The notes beneath the pieces were generated by a model. It saw only the letters and a program-made list of their open reading frames with translations, did not search any database and was not told the DNA's origin. Shown here in pieces: positions 36,540 through 45,453 of a DNA stretch of 64,000 nt (position 1 is the stretch's first letter; every line of letters starts with the position of its first letter). The DNA comes from an uncultured Polaribacter sp. (lineage in GTDB: Bacteria; Bacteroidota; Bacteroidia; Flavobacteriales; Flavobacteriaceae), in the NCBI GenBank assembly GCA_943788865.1, contig CALSRX010000005.1:248001-312000 (forward strand), read 5' to 3'. Position numbers and translations under genes: made by a program.

Positions 36540-36881
36540 ATGAATCATTACGAAACTGTTTTCATTTTGAATCCCGTTTTATCTGATACTCAGATAAAGG
36601 AAACAGTACAAAAGTTTAATGACTATTTGGTTTCTAAAGGTGCCGAAATGATTTCTAAAGAAGATTGGGGCTTAAAAAAATTAGCGTATCCAATCCAAAA
36701 AAAGAAAAGTGGATTTTACCACTTATTTGAATTCAAAATTGCTGGAGAAGAAATTTCTTCATTCGAACTTGAATTTAGAAGAGATGATAGCGTTATGCGT
36801 TATTTAACTGTTAAATTAGATAAACATGCTGCAGCTTGGGCTGAAAAGAGAAGAGCACGTGTAACATCTGCTAAAAAATAA
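36540..36881 (+). CDS. rpsF: 30S ribosomal protein S6
   Basis: A 113-residue S6, which pairs with S18 on the 30S platform. It starts [15 protein letters not shown] and has the [20 protein letters not shown] strand-loop, then [14 protein letters not shown], all standard S6 features. It heads the rpsF-rpsR-rplI operon, with a strong promoter upstream. Confidence 0.97.
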   Translation: MNHYETVFILNPVLSDTQIKETVQKFNDYLVSKGAEMISKEDWGLKKLAYPIQKKKSGFYHLFEFKIAGEEISSFELEFRRDDSVMRYLTVKLDKHAAAWAEKRRARVTSAKK

Positions 36882-36886
36882 GAGAT

Positions 36887-37183
36887 ATGTCATCTATAGA
36901 TCAACAAGCAAAAGGAAATAAGCAGGGAGAAGTAAGATACTTAACTCCGCTTGACATTGAAACTAAAAAAGAATCTAAATACTGTCGTTTTAAGAAAAAC
37001 GGAATGAAGTACATCGATTATAAAGATGCAGACTTCTTAATGTATTTAGTGAATGAGCAAGGTAAAATTTTACCTAGACGTTTAACAGGAACATCATTAA
37101 AATATCAACGTAAAGTTGCACAAGCTATCAAACGTTCTCGTCATTTAGCTTTAATGCCATACGTTGGAGATATGTTAAAATAA
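36887..37183 (+). CDS. rpsR: 30S ribosomal protein S18
   Basis: A 98-residue S18. The core [20 protein letters not shown] and [20 protein letters not shown], with [11 protein letters not shown] at the end, are diagnostic. The leading 25 residues ([15 protein letters not shown]) are a short flavobacterial extension. It sits 5 nt after rpsF in the same operon. Confidence 0.97.
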   Translation: MSSIDQQAKGNKQGEVRYLTPLDIETKKESKYCRFKKNGMKYIDYKDADFLMYLVNEQGKILPRRLTGTSLKYQRKVAQAIKRSRHLALMPYVGDMLK

Positions 37184-37197
37184 AAAGAAGAAGTATT

Positions 37198-37644
37198 ATG
37201 GAATTAATATTAAAACAAGACGTAGAAAATGTAGGTTTTAAAGATGATATTGTAACTGTAAAAAACGGTTATGGTAGAAACTTTTTAATCCCACAAGGAC
37301 ATGCAGTATTAGCTACTTCTTCTGCAAAAAAAGTATTGGCAGAAACGTTAAAGCAACGTGCTTTTAAAGAAGCTAAAATAATTGAAGAAGCTACTAAAAT
37401 AGCTGATGCAATTAAAGGATTAGAGATTAAGATTACATCTAAAGTTGGTTCAGGAGACAAATTATTTGGTTCTGTAAACAATGCAGATGTTGCTGAAGCA
37501 ATTGCAAAATCGGGAACTGAAATAGATAGAAAATTTATTAAAGTTGCTGGTGGATCAGTTAAAAGATTAGGTAAATACGAAGCGACTGTAAGATTACACA
37601 GAGCTGTAGTTGCTGAAATTACTTTTGACGTTGTTGCTGAGTAA
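37198..37644 (+). CDS. rplI: 50S ribosomal protein L9
   Basis: A 148-residue L9. The N-terminal RNA-binding domain (MELILKQDVENVGFKDDIV, GYGRNFLIPQGHAVLAT) is followed by the long helix and a C-terminal domain containing GSGDKLFGSVNNADVAEAI. Last gene of the operon, closed by a terminator about 20 nt downstream. Confidence 0.97.
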   Translation: MELILKQDVENVGFKDDIVTVKNGYGRNFLIPQGHAVLATSSAKKVLAETLKQRAFKEAKIIEEATKIADAIKGLEIKITSKVGSGDKLFGSVNNADVAEAIAKSGTEIDRKFIKVAGGSVKRLGKYEATVRLHRAVVAEITFDVVAE

Positions 37645-37666
37645 ACAATCAGATTAAATTATATGT

Positions 37667-37699
37667 AAAACCTATCAATTCATTTTGATAGGTTTTTTT
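37667..37699 (+). terminator. Intrinsic terminator of the rpsF operon
   Basis: Stem AAAACCTATCAA / TTGATAGGTTTT with a 6-nt loop followed by a T-run; 22 nt after the rplI stop. Confidence 0.85.
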
Positions 37700-37722
37700 A
37701 TTTTAGCCCAATAAAAACAACC

Positions 37723-38193
37723 ATGAAATACAGACAATTAACAAAAGAACAATTTGAATCTTTACACAAAGAATTTGCCCTTTTTTTAGCATCACAAAGT
37801 ATTGATGTAAAAGAGTGGAATCAATTAAAAAAAGAGAAACCTCAAGTTGCAGAAGATGAAATGAATGTTTTTTCTGATGTTGTTTGGGATGATGTGTTGA
37901 CAAAAACAGCATATTTAGAGCACTTTTCTAAACAAAGCATCAATTTGTTTAAATGTGATGAAAGTGAAATTCACAGAATCTTTGTGAAAATAAATAAAGA
38001 CATTAATTTATTAGAACAAGAAGGTTTTGAATGGTTATTGTCTAATCCAACTGACGATGTTGTTGAATATTTTAACGGAACAAAAGAGTACACCTCTGAA
38101 CGAAATCTAGAAATTTTTGATTTAATTGAAAAAGGAAGTTCAATTTCTAAAGGAGAATTGTACGAATATTTTACTCAATTAATTTCTAAATAA
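37723..38193 (+). CDS. DUF6495-like uncharacterised protein
   Basis: A 156-residue soluble, acidic protein that I recognise as the conserved flavobacterial family following rplI (DUF6495-type). It starts MKYRQLTKEQFESLHKEFAL and has EDEMNVFSDVVWDDVL near residue 45, SPQ-like helix changed to SKQSINLFK, and a C-terminal ISKGELYEYFTQLISK. No catalytic motif or signal peptide is visible. Its conserved place after the ribosomal operon may reflect gene order alone. Function unknown. Confidence 0.7.
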   Translation: MKYRQLTKEQFESLHKEFALFLASQSIDVKEWNQLKKEKPQVAEDEMNVFSDVVWDDVLTKTAYLEHFSKQSINLFKCDESEIHRIFVKINKDINLLEQEGFEWLLSNPTDDVVEYFNGTKEYTSERNLEIFDLIEKGSSISKGELYEYFTQLISK

Positions 38194-38464
38194 CTCGAGA
38201 TGTCATCCCTTTAAGTCGTTCTAATAAACCCGAGTTGATGAAAAGATTGAGCTTACTTTAAAGTTTGTAATTGTTCTACTAAATATTCTTCAATAAGAAA
38301 AGCTAGGTGTCTAATTTTAGACCTTCAACATTCATCAAAGTATTTTTATATTCATATCACAATCCTGGTTATCGAAACCCTGATAAAATAGAACTTTAAG
38401 CAATTTAAAAAAGAAAAAGATGTTAGAGCTTTTTATGCTATGTTTGTAAAAAGCATTTAATAGT
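38194..38464. other. Intergenic region with possible gene remnants
   Basis: No intact gene. Two coding-like scraps are visible. On the plus strand, VFLYSYHNPGYRNPDKIEL (about 38338-38396) is joined, if one T near 38397 is ignored, to KQFKKEKDVRAFYAMFVKSI and a stop at 38459. On the minus strand, SKIRHLAFLIEEYLVEQLQT ends at a stop at 38263-38265. Neither has an upstream start, and I do not recognise either. The block also starts with a repeat-like ATGTCATCCC word. Confidence 0.3.
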
Positions 38465-39139
38465 ATGATAGACACTCAACTTTTAAACTTCTTAGAAGGT
38501 TTTGTAAGTGATAAGCGAAAAGATACATTTCATAAAGTTTTAGAAAATAGAACTAGGTATTTTACAGTAGTGTTAGAAGATATATTTCAACCACACAATT
38601 CTAGCGCAGTGATTAGAAGTTGCGATATTTTTGGATTGCAAGATGTGCACATCATTCAAAATAAATACTCGAGTAGAGTTTCACGCCATGTTGCGAAAGG
38701 TTCCCAAAAATGGTTGGATATTAAAAAATACAATCAATCTGCAACAAATACCCAAGATTGTTTAGATGCGTTGCGAAAAGACGGGTATCAAATTATAGCT
38801 ACCACACCGCATAACGATTCTTGCATGTTACACGAATTCGATATTACTAAAAAATCAGCATTTGTTTTTGGAGTAGAAAAAGAAGGTGTTTCTGAATACA
38901 CTATGAATCAAGCGGATGGATTTTTAAAAATACCCATGGTTGGTTTTACAGAGAGTTTAAACATTTCTGTAGCTGCTGCGATCATTTTGCAAGATATTAC
39001 TACCAAATTAAGAGCTTCAGAAATCAATTGGAAATTATCTGAGACAGAAAAAGAAACGTTGTATTTTGAATGGGTTCAAAAATCTATAAAAAGTATTAAA
39101 AAGATAATGGAGCGTTATCATTCAGAAAAATCATTCTAA
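38465..39139 (+). CDS. trmH: TrmH-type tRNA (guanosine-2'-O)-methyltransferase
   Basis: A 224-residue SPOUT methyltransferase. Motif 1 NSSAVIRSCDIFGLQDVHII (residues about 47-66) has the Asn and Arg of the active site; motif 2 AFVFGVEKEGVS is near 138, and motif 3 IPMVGFTESLNISVAAAIIL near 158 forms the SAM-binding knot. The length and the KRKDTFHKVLENRTRYFTVV N-terminus match TrmH (Gm18 in tRNA) better than RlmB. It is likely transcribed alone. Confidence 0.87.
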   Translation: MIDTQLLNFLEGFVSDKRKDTFHKVLENRTRYFTVVLEDIFQPHNSSAVIRSCDIFGLQDVHIIQNKYSSRVSRHVAKGSQKWLDIKKYNQSATNTQDCLDALRKDGYQIIATTPHNDSCMLHEFDITKKSAFVFGVEKEGVSEYTMNQADGFLKIPMVGFTESLNISVAAAIILQDITTKLRASEINWKLSETEKETLYFEWVQKSIKSIKKIMERYHSEKSF

Positions 39140-39141
39140 AA

Positions 39142-39169
39142 TTGTCAATTCGAACGCAATCGAGAACTA
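39142..39169. repeat. Single degenerate copy of the TCGAGCGCAGTCGAG repeat
   Basis: TTGTCAATTCGAACGCAATC followed by GAGAACTA is a close variant of the unit at 54129-54156. It fills the 27-bp gap between two convergent genes and overlaps the stop codon of the DUF1801 gene by 3 nt. Confidence 0.5.
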
Positions 39170-39622
39170 TTTTTTTAGATTGCTATCATACAATTCAATC
39201 CATTGTTTTGGTGTTATTTTTTGCACTAACTCGCCAATTAAGGCATACGGAATATCATCCATTTTTTTAAAACGAACACAACTTTTTCCCATGTCTAATT
39301 TGCGTTTGCAATGCTTTGGGTATTCAGTAGTAAACCATGCATATATTTCTGGGTTTGCATAAATTCCCATATGATAAAAGGCTACAAAATTCTTTTGAGA
39401 AGCAATATTTAAAAATGGTAGAGGTAACTCTGGATTGCAATGATATCCATCTGGATATAAAGAATGTGGCACTACATAACCTGGCATGTTATAATTGATT
39501 TCTTCTACAAAACCTTTAGGCAAATTTTGATTGATAACAGTTCTTAGTTTGGTAAGTGCTTGCTTTCTTTCTTCTGGTAATTGATTGATGTATGCATCAA
39601 CGGTTTCAGCTTTGTATTGCAT
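39167..39622 (-). CDS. DUF1801-domain protein
   Basis: A 151-residue cytosolic protein of the DUF1801 family (YdhG/YdeI-like fold). It has TVDAYINQLPEERKQALTKL, VEEINYNMPGYVVP (the conserved E...YxMP motif), NFVAFYHMGIY and a C-terminal CVRFKKMDDIPYALIGELV, all typical of the family. Some relatives are linked to iron storage or stress, but no function is proven. The 3' end lies in a repeat. Confidence 0.82.
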   Translation of the reverse strand: MQYKAETVDAYINQLPEERKQALTKLRTVINQNLPKGFVEEINYNMPGYVVPHSLYPDGYHCNPELPLPFLNIASQKNFVAFYHMGIYANPEIYAWFTTEYPKHCKRKLDMGKSCVRFKKMDDIPYALIGELVQKITPKQWIELYDSNLKK

Positions 39623-39744
39623 GGTTTCATATTTTGTTCTAATGTATAAAAAATGTTTTAAATGTTGATTTTTTTATATTGAAACAACATCAAGGAAAAA
39701 ATTTATGTATATTTATTGAGCATTTTAACTAAAACAAACTAGAA

Positions 39745-42700
39745 ATGAAAATCAAACTAACTATCAAGTTTTTTCTTGTTTTATCATTAATGGCAACAAC
39801 ACTTGTTGCACAAGATAAGGTTGAAGAGAAAAAAGATTCAACCAAAGTAGCAACAAAAGAATTGCCACTTGAGCCAGAAAGAAAGTTATCTTTTAATACG
39901 CAACAAGGAACTTGGATGTCTCTAGATGTCCACCCAAACGGAAAAGAAATTATTTTCGATATGATGGGTGATTTGTATACAGTCCCTATTTCTGGAGGAA
40001 AAGCAACAAGAATTACGAAAGGGATGGCATATGATGTACATCCAAGATATAGCCCAGACGGAAATTTGATTGTGTTTATTTCAGATAAAAGTGGTTCAGA
40101 TAACTTATGGATTCGTGATTTAAAAACAAACGAAGAAACACAGTTGACAAAAGATAAAAATCAAAAACATTTTTCTGCAGATTGGAGTCCAGATGGAGAT
40201 TATGTTTTGGGAGTAAAAGGAAGAAGAAATATAAAGCCTTACCTGTATCATAAAGATGGTGGTTCTGGAGCAAAATTAGTTTCTGCACCTGCCAATTTAA
40301 AATTAATTGATCCTGCTTTTGGGGCTGATGGTAGATTGATTTATTTTTCAGCAAGGCGAGGAGCATGGAACTACAACGCTCAGTTGCCACAATATCAAAT
40401 CATGACATTTGATCGTAACGATGGTTCAACAGAAACGATTACCTCGAAATATGGTTCATCATTTACACCTACACTTTCTAAAGACGGAAATTGGTTGGTA
40501 TTTGGTAGCCGATTTGAAGATAAAACAGGTTTGATTCTTCGCAATTTAAAAAATGGAGAAGAAAAATGGTTAGCATATCCTATTCAAAGAGATGATCAAG
40601 AATCTATGGCTACTTTGGGAGTTTTACCAGGAATGGATTTTACTCCAGATAGTAAAAATTTAATTACTTCTTATGGAGGTAAAATGTATTCTATTTCTTT
40701 AGCATCAAATAAAGCGACAGAAATTCCTTTTAATGTAGATGTAAATATTGACTTAGGGCCAATGGTCTCTTTTAAATACCCAATCGATGATGCTCCAGAC
40801 GCGTTTGTAACGCAAATTAGAGACGCAGTTCCGTCGCCAGACGGAAAAATGTTGGCTTTTACAGCATTAAACAGATTGTATGTAATGGATTTTCCGAACG
40901 GAAAACCAAAACGTTTGACAAAGAATGATTATACAGAAGCACAACCTGCTTGGTCACCAGATAGTAAGAATTTGGTCTTTACAACTTGGAAACATGGAGA
41001 AGGACATTTGTATAAAGTAAATGTTTCGGGTAGAGCTAAAATTGAAAAATTAACAAAAGAATCAGGTTTTTACACAAAACCTGCATGGTCTTATAATTCT
41101 GATAGAATTGCATTTTTAAAAGGCAGTACTCAAGGTTTTGAAGACGCAATAGGTAATTCTAACCCTGTAAACGAAATTGCATGGATCCCTTCAAATGGTG
41201 GAGATATAACTGTAATTGATCGAACAAAAGGAAGAGCAAATATTCATTTTACTAAAATTGATGATAGGGTGTATATGAATCATGGCAGTAAAGGTTTGAT
41301 CTCAATTCGTTGGGACGGTACAGATGAAAAATCACACTTAAAATTAACAGGAATTACAACCTATGGTTCTTCAGATGTTTTTGGAGAAGAGCACGGAATT
41401 TTACCAAGTGAAATTGAAGGTTGGCGAGAGAACAACAGAGCTTCAAGACCACAAGAAATCAGAATTTCTCCTGATGGTAGAAATGCATTAGCAAAAATTA
41501 ATAACGATGTGTATTCGGTGTTGATCCCTAAAATAGGAAATACACCAACAATATCTTTAGCAAATGCAGATAATGCAGCTTTTCCTGCTAATAAACTCAC
41601 AATAATGGGAGGGGAATTTCCTGCATGGTCTTCAGATAGCAAAAAAGTACATTGGTCTTTAGGGGCTAGTCATTTTGTATATGATTTAGCCAAAGGAAAA
41701 GCCTTTGCAGATAATTTAGCTGCAGAGAAAAAGAAAAAGGCTAAGGAAAAATCAACAGAAAAGAAAACCTTTAAAAAACCAAAAGAAACTCCAAAATTTA
41801 AAGCGGATGAATATCCAATAAAAGTTGGCTATAAAAAAGCAACACCTAAAGGTACAATTCTGTTAAAAGGGGGGCGCATTATTACCATGAATGGTAGTCA
41901 AGTGATTGAAAATGGAGATGTTTTAATCGTTAACAATAGAATTCAAAAAGTAGGAGCATCAGGAAGTTTTACAATCCCTAGTGGTGCTAAAATTATTGAT
42001 GTTTCAGGAAAAACAATTACTCCAGGATTTGTAGATACACATGCACATATGTGGCCAAATTGGGGGGTTCATAAAAATCAAGTTTGGATTTACTCTGCTA
42101 ACTTGGCTTATGGAGTAACAACAACTAGAGATCCACAAACGGCAACTACAGATGTGTTAACCTACGCAGACATGGTAGACGCAGGAATGATGCATGGACC
42201 AAGAGTGTACAGCACAGGACCAGGAGTTGGTTATTGGGCTTATAATATTAAGAGTTTAGAGCATGCTAAAGATGTATTGACACAATACAGCAAATACTAC
42301 AATACAAAATACATTAAAATGTATGTTGTTGGAAATAGACAACAACGTCAGTGGGTAATCATGGCTGCTAAAGAACTAAAACTAATGCCAACTACTGAAG
42401 GGTCTTTAGATTTTAAAATGAATATGACACAGTTATTGGATGGTTATCCAGGACACGAACATTCATTCCCAATTTATCCAATTTATAAAGATGTAATAGA
42501 GAGTACTGCATTTTCTAAAATGGCGGTTACACCAACATTATTAGTTTCTTACGGTGGACCTTGGGCAGAAAATTACTATTATTCTAGAGAAAATCCGTAT
42601 CACGATACAAAGATGCAATATTTTACTCCGTATCGTGAATTAGCTAGTAAATCTAGAAGAAGACCAGGATGGTTTATGGATGAAGAACATGTGTTTCAAA

Positions 42701-43107
42701 AGCATGCCGAATTTATGAAAGATTTGGTAGAAGCTGATGGAATTGCAGGAGTTGGAAGTCATGGTCAATTACAAGGACTTGGTTTTCACTGGGAGCTTTG
42801 GTCTGTTGCAAGTGGAGGAATGAAAAACTTAGATGCGTTAAAAGTAGCTACCATTCATGGTGCTAAAGCTTTAGGGTTGGATACCGATTTAGGAACTATA
42901 GAAGAAGGTAAAGTAGCAGATATTTTAATTATGGATAAAAACCCTTTAGACAATTTAAGAAATACGAACACGCTAAAATATGTGATTAAAAACGGAATTC
43001 TATATGATGCGAATACACTAGATGAATTAGCACCTACCAAAAAGAAAGCTCCGGTTTTTCATTGGCAAATAAAGAAACCAGTTAATTTACCTGGAATTAA
43101 AAAGTAA
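39745..43107 (+). CDS. Exported beta-propeller (PD40/TolB-like) fused to amidohydrolase
   Basis: A 1120-residue secreted protein. Residues 1-22 are a signal peptide (TIKFFLVLSLMATTLVAQ). About 50-660 holds repeated WD40-like PD40 blades, for example VHPRYSPDGNLIVFISDKSG, ADWSPDGDYVLGV and PAWSPDSKNLVFTTW. A charged linker KKKKAKEKSTEKKTFKKPKE near 665 leads into an amidohydrolase (690-1090) with DTHAHMWPNWG (metal-binding HxH), the PGHEHSFP site and GSHGQLQGLGFHWELW near 1000, and the GTIEEGKVADILIMDKNPL end. Family members are taken to be metal-dependent imidazolonepropionase-like hydrolases; the substrate is unknown. Ends with a strong terminator. Confidence 0.88.
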   Translation: MKIKLTIKFFLVLSLMATTLVAQDKVEEKKDSTKVATKELPLEPERKLSFNTQQGTWMSLDVHPNGKEIIFDMMGDLYTVPISGGKATRITKGMAYDVHPRYSPDGNLIVFISDKSGSDNLWIRDLKTNEETQLTKDKNQKHFSADWSPDGDYVLGVKGRRNIKPYLYHKDGGSGAKLVSAPANLKLIDPAFGADGRLIYFSARRGAWNYNAQLPQYQIMTFDRNDGSTETITSKYGSSFTPTLSKDGNWLVFGSRFEDKTGLILRNLKNGEEKWLAYPIQRDDQESMATLGVLPGMDFTPDSKNLITSYGGKMYSISLASNKATEIPFNVDVNIDLGPMVSFKYPIDDAPDAFVTQIRDAVPSPDGKMLAFTALNRLYVMDFPNGKPKRLTKNDYTEAQPAWSPDSKNLVFTTWKHGEGHLYKVNVSGRAKIEKLTKESGFYTKPAWSYNSDRIAFLKGSTQGFEDAIGNSNPVNEIAWIPSNGGDITVIDRTKGRANIHFTKIDDRVYMNHGSKGLISIRWDGTDEKSHLKLTGITTYGSSDVFGEEHGILPSEIEGWRENNRASRPQEIRISPDGRNALAKINNDVYSVLIPKIGNTPTISLANADNAAFPANKLTIMGGEFPAWSSDSKKVHWSLGASHFVYDLAKGKAFADNLAAEKKKKAKEKSTEKKTFKKPKETPKFKADEYPIKVGYKKATPKGTILLKGGRIITMNGSQVIENGDVLIVNNRIQKVGASGSFTIPSGAKIIDVSGKTITPGFVDTHAHMWPNWGVHKNQVWIYSANLAYGVTTTRDPQTATTDVLTYADMVDAGMMHGPRVYSTGPGVGYWAYNIKSLEHAKDVLTQYSKYYNTKYIKMYVVGNRQQRQWVIMAAKELKLMPTTEGSLDFKMNMTQLLDGYPGHEHSFPIYPIYKDVIESTAFSKMAVTPTLLVSYGGPWAENYYYSRENPYHDTKMQYFTPYRELASKSRRRPGWFMDEEHVFQKHAEFMKDLVEADGIAGVGSHGQLQGLGFHWELWSVASGGMKNLDALKVATIHGAKALGLDTDLGTIEEGKVADILIMDKNPLDNLRNTNTLKYVIKNGILYDANTLDELAPTKKKAPVFHWQIKKPVNLPGIKK

Positions 43108-43109
43108 TT

Positions 43110-43140
43110 AAAAAAGCCTCATTTTAAATGAGGCTTTTTT
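43110..43140. terminator. Bidirectional intrinsic terminator
   Basis: AAAAAAGCCTCATTT / AAATGAGGCTTTTTT forms a near-perfect stem with T-runs both ways between the convergent amidohydrolase gene and the DUF4258-like gene. Confidence 0.88.
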
Positions 43141-43156
43141 AATATTTTGATTTCAA

Positions 43157-43531
43157 TTATTTTACAATTACTTTCTGAATAGTGGCAATAGAATCACAAC
43201 GTTTAATGTATAATTGAATATTCTTTAGGCTATCTTTTCCGCTAATTAAGTACTCTGGACAAGGTTTTATTCTTGGCTTACTTTCACTAAAATGAACATC
43301 GCCATTTTTAAGAATTGCGTTTACTGTAAGTGTATCTAAGTTGTTTTTTTGTAAAACAGTATTTGCTTCTGGAGAATAAACTTTTTCTCTAATACGGATT
43401 TGTTTTAATGTTCTTGCGTCCATTCCGTAATCAAAAGAAACATCTTTACCTGTCCAGATAAAGTAAACAACAATCCCTCCAATAGAAAATCCAAGTAAAT
43501 AATATAAAACACGTTTAGGCCAGCTCATCAT
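43157..43531 (-). CDS. DUF4258-like membrane-anchored protein
   Basis: A 124-residue protein with one N-terminal membrane helix (VLYYLLGFSIGGIVVYFIW) and a soluble domain with YGMDARTLKQIRIREKVYSP, VNAILKNGDVHFSESKPRIK and CPEYLISG. This is the layout of flavobacterial DUF4258-annotated proteins. Function is unknown; the soluble part should face the periplasm or cytoplasm depending on helix orientation. It is upstream of no obvious partner; alanine dehydrogenase follows on the same strand further upstream. Confidence 0.6.
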   Translation of the reverse strand: MMSWPKRVLYYLLGFSIGGIVVYFIWTGKDVSFDYGMDARTLKQIRIREKVYSPEANTVLQKNNLDTLTVNAILKNGDVHFSESKPRIKPCPEYLISGKDSLKNIQLYIKRCDSIATIQKVIVK

Positions 43532-43570
43532 TACATATTTAACGATTGCAAAAGTAGGAAATTAAACGGA

Positions 43571-44767
43571 TTAAATGATCAATAAATTAATATCTCTAAA
43601 AGGTAAATTAAACCAATCAGCAACTGTTTTGCTTGTTAAAATTCCGTGGTAAAAATACATGCCGTTTCGTAAGCTTTTGTCAAAACGTGCTGCATTTTCA
43701 AATCCGCCTTCCTCAGCAATGCTTAATAAATATGGAGTAAATATGTTGCTAATAGAAACCGATGCGGTTCTTGCATATCTAGACGGAATGTTAGGGACAC
43801 AGTAATGCATAACTCCATGTTCTATAAAAGTAGGTTCACTGTGAGTGGTAATTCTTGAAGTTTCAAAACAGCCGCCACAATCAATGCTCACATCCACAAT
43901 TAAGGCACCGTCTTTCATTTGTTCAACCATATCTTCTGTAACCATAATCGGAGAACGATTTTTCCCTCTTATAGCTCCAATAGCAATATCGCAACGCATT
44001 AATGCTTTTAACAATGTTTTTGGCTGTATGGTTGATGTATAAATAGGTGTATTTAAACAATGCTGTAAGCGTCTTAATTTGGTAATTGAATTATCAAAAA
44101 CTTTTACGCGAGCTCCTAATCCTAAGGCAGAACGTGCAGCAAATTCACCGACAGTTCCGGCCCCAATAATAACAACATCGGTAGGAGGAACACCACCAAT
44201 GTTTCCAACTAACAATCCGTTTCCTTTATTGCTATTGCTAAGTAATTCAGCTGCAATCAACACAGAAGCAGTACCTGCAATTTCACTTAGTGATTTTACA
44301 ATCGGATAAAATCCGTGTTCGTCTTTGATGTAATCAAACGCAAACGCGGTAATTCTTTTTTTAGCTAGTGTTTCAAAGTACTTCTTTGATTGTGTTTTTA
44401 ATTGCAAAGCAGATAGCAAAACACTTTGCGGCTTGATGTATTCTATTTCTTGTAATGTTGGAGGCGCTACTTTTAAAACGATATTACACCCAAAAGCTTC
44501 TTCAACATTGTATGAGATTTTTGCACCGGCTTCAGAATATTCTTTGTCGTTAAAGTTTGCGGCATTTCCTGCGCCAGTTTCAACCACAATTCTATGCCCG
44601 TGTGCAGTTAACGCAGCAACAGCATCTGGAGTTAAGCAAACGCGCTTTTCTTCGAAATGTGTTTCTTTGGGTAAGCCTATAAATAATTCTCCTTTATGCT
44701 TTTTAATTTCTAGCATTTCTTCTTGTGGAAGTAACTCTTCTTTGCTAAACGGAGAATATTGACTCAT
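43571..44767 (-). CDS. ald: Alanine dehydrogenase
   Basis: A 398-residue NAD-dependent alanine dehydrogenase: L-alanine + NAD+ + H2O to pyruvate + NH4+ + NADH. The substrate-binding N-terminus has FIGLPKETHFEEKRVCLTPD near residue 30 and the NAD Rossmann fold has VVIIGAGTVGEFAARSALGL near 205, then RARVKVFD-like LGARVKVFDNS. It is shorter at the end than many (ends FRDINLLII). The start overlaps the tsaE stop by 4 nt, so the two are co-transcribed. A saccharopine dehydrogenase or transhydrogenase fold is the alternative, but the fit to Ald is better. Confidence 0.85.
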   Translation of the reverse strand: MSQYSPFSKEELLPQEEMLEIKKHKGELFIGLPKETHFEEKRVCLTPDAVAALTAHGHRIVVETGAGNAANFNDKEYSEAGAKISYNVEEAFGCNIVLKVAPPTLQEIEYIKPQSVLLSALQLKTQSKKYFETLAKKRITAFAFDYIKDEHGFYPIVKSLSEIAGTASVLIAAELLSNSNKGNGLLVGNIGGVPPTDVVIIGAGTVGEFAARSALGLGARVKVFDNSITKLRRLQHCLNTPIYTSTIQPKTLLKALMRCDIAIGAIRGKNRSPIMVTEDMVEQMKDGALIVDVSIDCGGCFETSRITTHSEPTFIEHGVMHYCVPNIPSRYARTASVSISNIFTPYLLSIAEEGGFENAARFDKSLRNGMYFYHGILTSKTVADWFNLPFRDINLLII

Positions 44768-45180
44768 ATCTTATTTTTTAGTTGAATATTTCGAAATCCA
44801 TTTTCTAAAACAGAAATATGTATTTCAGTCGACTCTAAAGGTAATAAATTTTCGATATTCTGCGGCCATTCAATCAAACACCAAGCATCTGAGTAAAAAT
44901 AATCTTCTACACCAATGTCATAGGCTTCGTTTTCGTCTTCTATTCTGTAGAAATCAAAATGATATACAATCTCAGCATTTGCAGTATGATATTCATTCAC
45001 CAACGAGAAAGTAGGAGAGTTGGCAACATCTTCAATTCCCAATTCTTTGCAAATCTCTTTGATTAAAGTGGTTTTTCCAGCGCCCATTTCTCCGTAAAAA
45101 AGGATGGTTTTACTTTTTGATGTTGCAATGATTTCTTTTGCAATGGTATTGAGCTCAGAAATTGAATAGGTTTTGTTCAT
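44764..45180 (-). CDS. tsaE: tRNA threonylcarbamoyladenosine biosynthesis ATPase TsaE
   Basis: A 138-residue P-loop ATPase that works with TsaB and TsaD to make t6A37 in ANN-decoding tRNAs. Visible are LFYGEMGAGKTTLIKEICKE (Walker A, residues 29-41), SPTFSLVNEYHT (about 55-66), YHFDFYRIEDENEAYDIGVE and LIEWPQNIENLLP, all hallmark TsaE motifs. It precedes ald with a 4-nt overlap. Confidence 0.94.
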   Translation of the reverse strand: MNKTYSISELNTIAKEIIATSKSKTILFYGEMGAGKTTLIKEICKELGIEDVANSPTFSLVNEYHTANAEIVYHFDFYRIEDENEAYDIGVEDYFYSDAWCLIEWPQNIENLLPLESTEIHISVLENGFRNIQLKNKI

Positions 45181-45217
45181 GTAACAAAAATATGTTTTAA
45201 TCTTTAAATTGTAAAAC

Positions 45218-45296
45218 TATTTCGTTTCATAAATCACCTAAGGTATAATCATTTTTTCTAGAGAAATTCCGCCATGTTGATAAAGGTTTTTTGTTT
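45218..45296 (-). pseudogene. Degenerate duplicate of the porX 3' end
   Basis: On the minus strand this reads YQHGGISLEKMIIP, a TAG, VIYETK and a stop, closely matching the true C-terminus of PorX (YQHGGISLEEMIIPCAVYEAK). A 24-bp block (45256-45279) is identical to the real gene. The true gene end lies about 160 bp to the right. The copy has no start and cannot be expressed by itself. Confidence 0.8.
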
Positions 45297-45300
45297 TGTT

Positions 45301-45320
45301 ATTCCTGCGGAGGCAGGAAT
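45301..45320. repeat. ATTCCTGC-GCAGGAAT palindrome, copy 1
   Basis: A near-perfect 20-bp palindrome, ATTCCTGCGGAGGCAGGAAT. It lies between the porX tail duplicate and copy 2. Confidence 0.7.
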
Positions 45321-45422
45321 CTATACAGACATAAATAAAAAGACTTCCCTTTAAATAACAATTTTGTTAATTAAAAAAGCACTTTATCTTTTTAAGTGAA
45401 TTTTGTTGTTAATAGAAATGTG

Positions 45423-45440
45423 TTCCTGCGTAGGCAGGAA
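45423..45440. repeat. TTCCTGC-GCAGGAA palindrome, copy 2
   Basis: TTCCTGCGTAGGCAGGAA, the same palindrome with a different centre, 13 nt downstream of the true porX stop on the minus strand. With copy 1 it brackets about 100 bp of very AT-rich DNA with no gene. Both have the feel of REP-type elements; copy 2 could also end porX transcription, though no T-run follows. Confidence 0.65.
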
Positions 45441-45453
45441 TGACAATAGCAAC

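Noticed and set aside
45301..45441. Palindromes as plain terminators of porX and tsaE
   Set aside because: No T-run follows either palindrome, and two copies frame an insertion-like segment.
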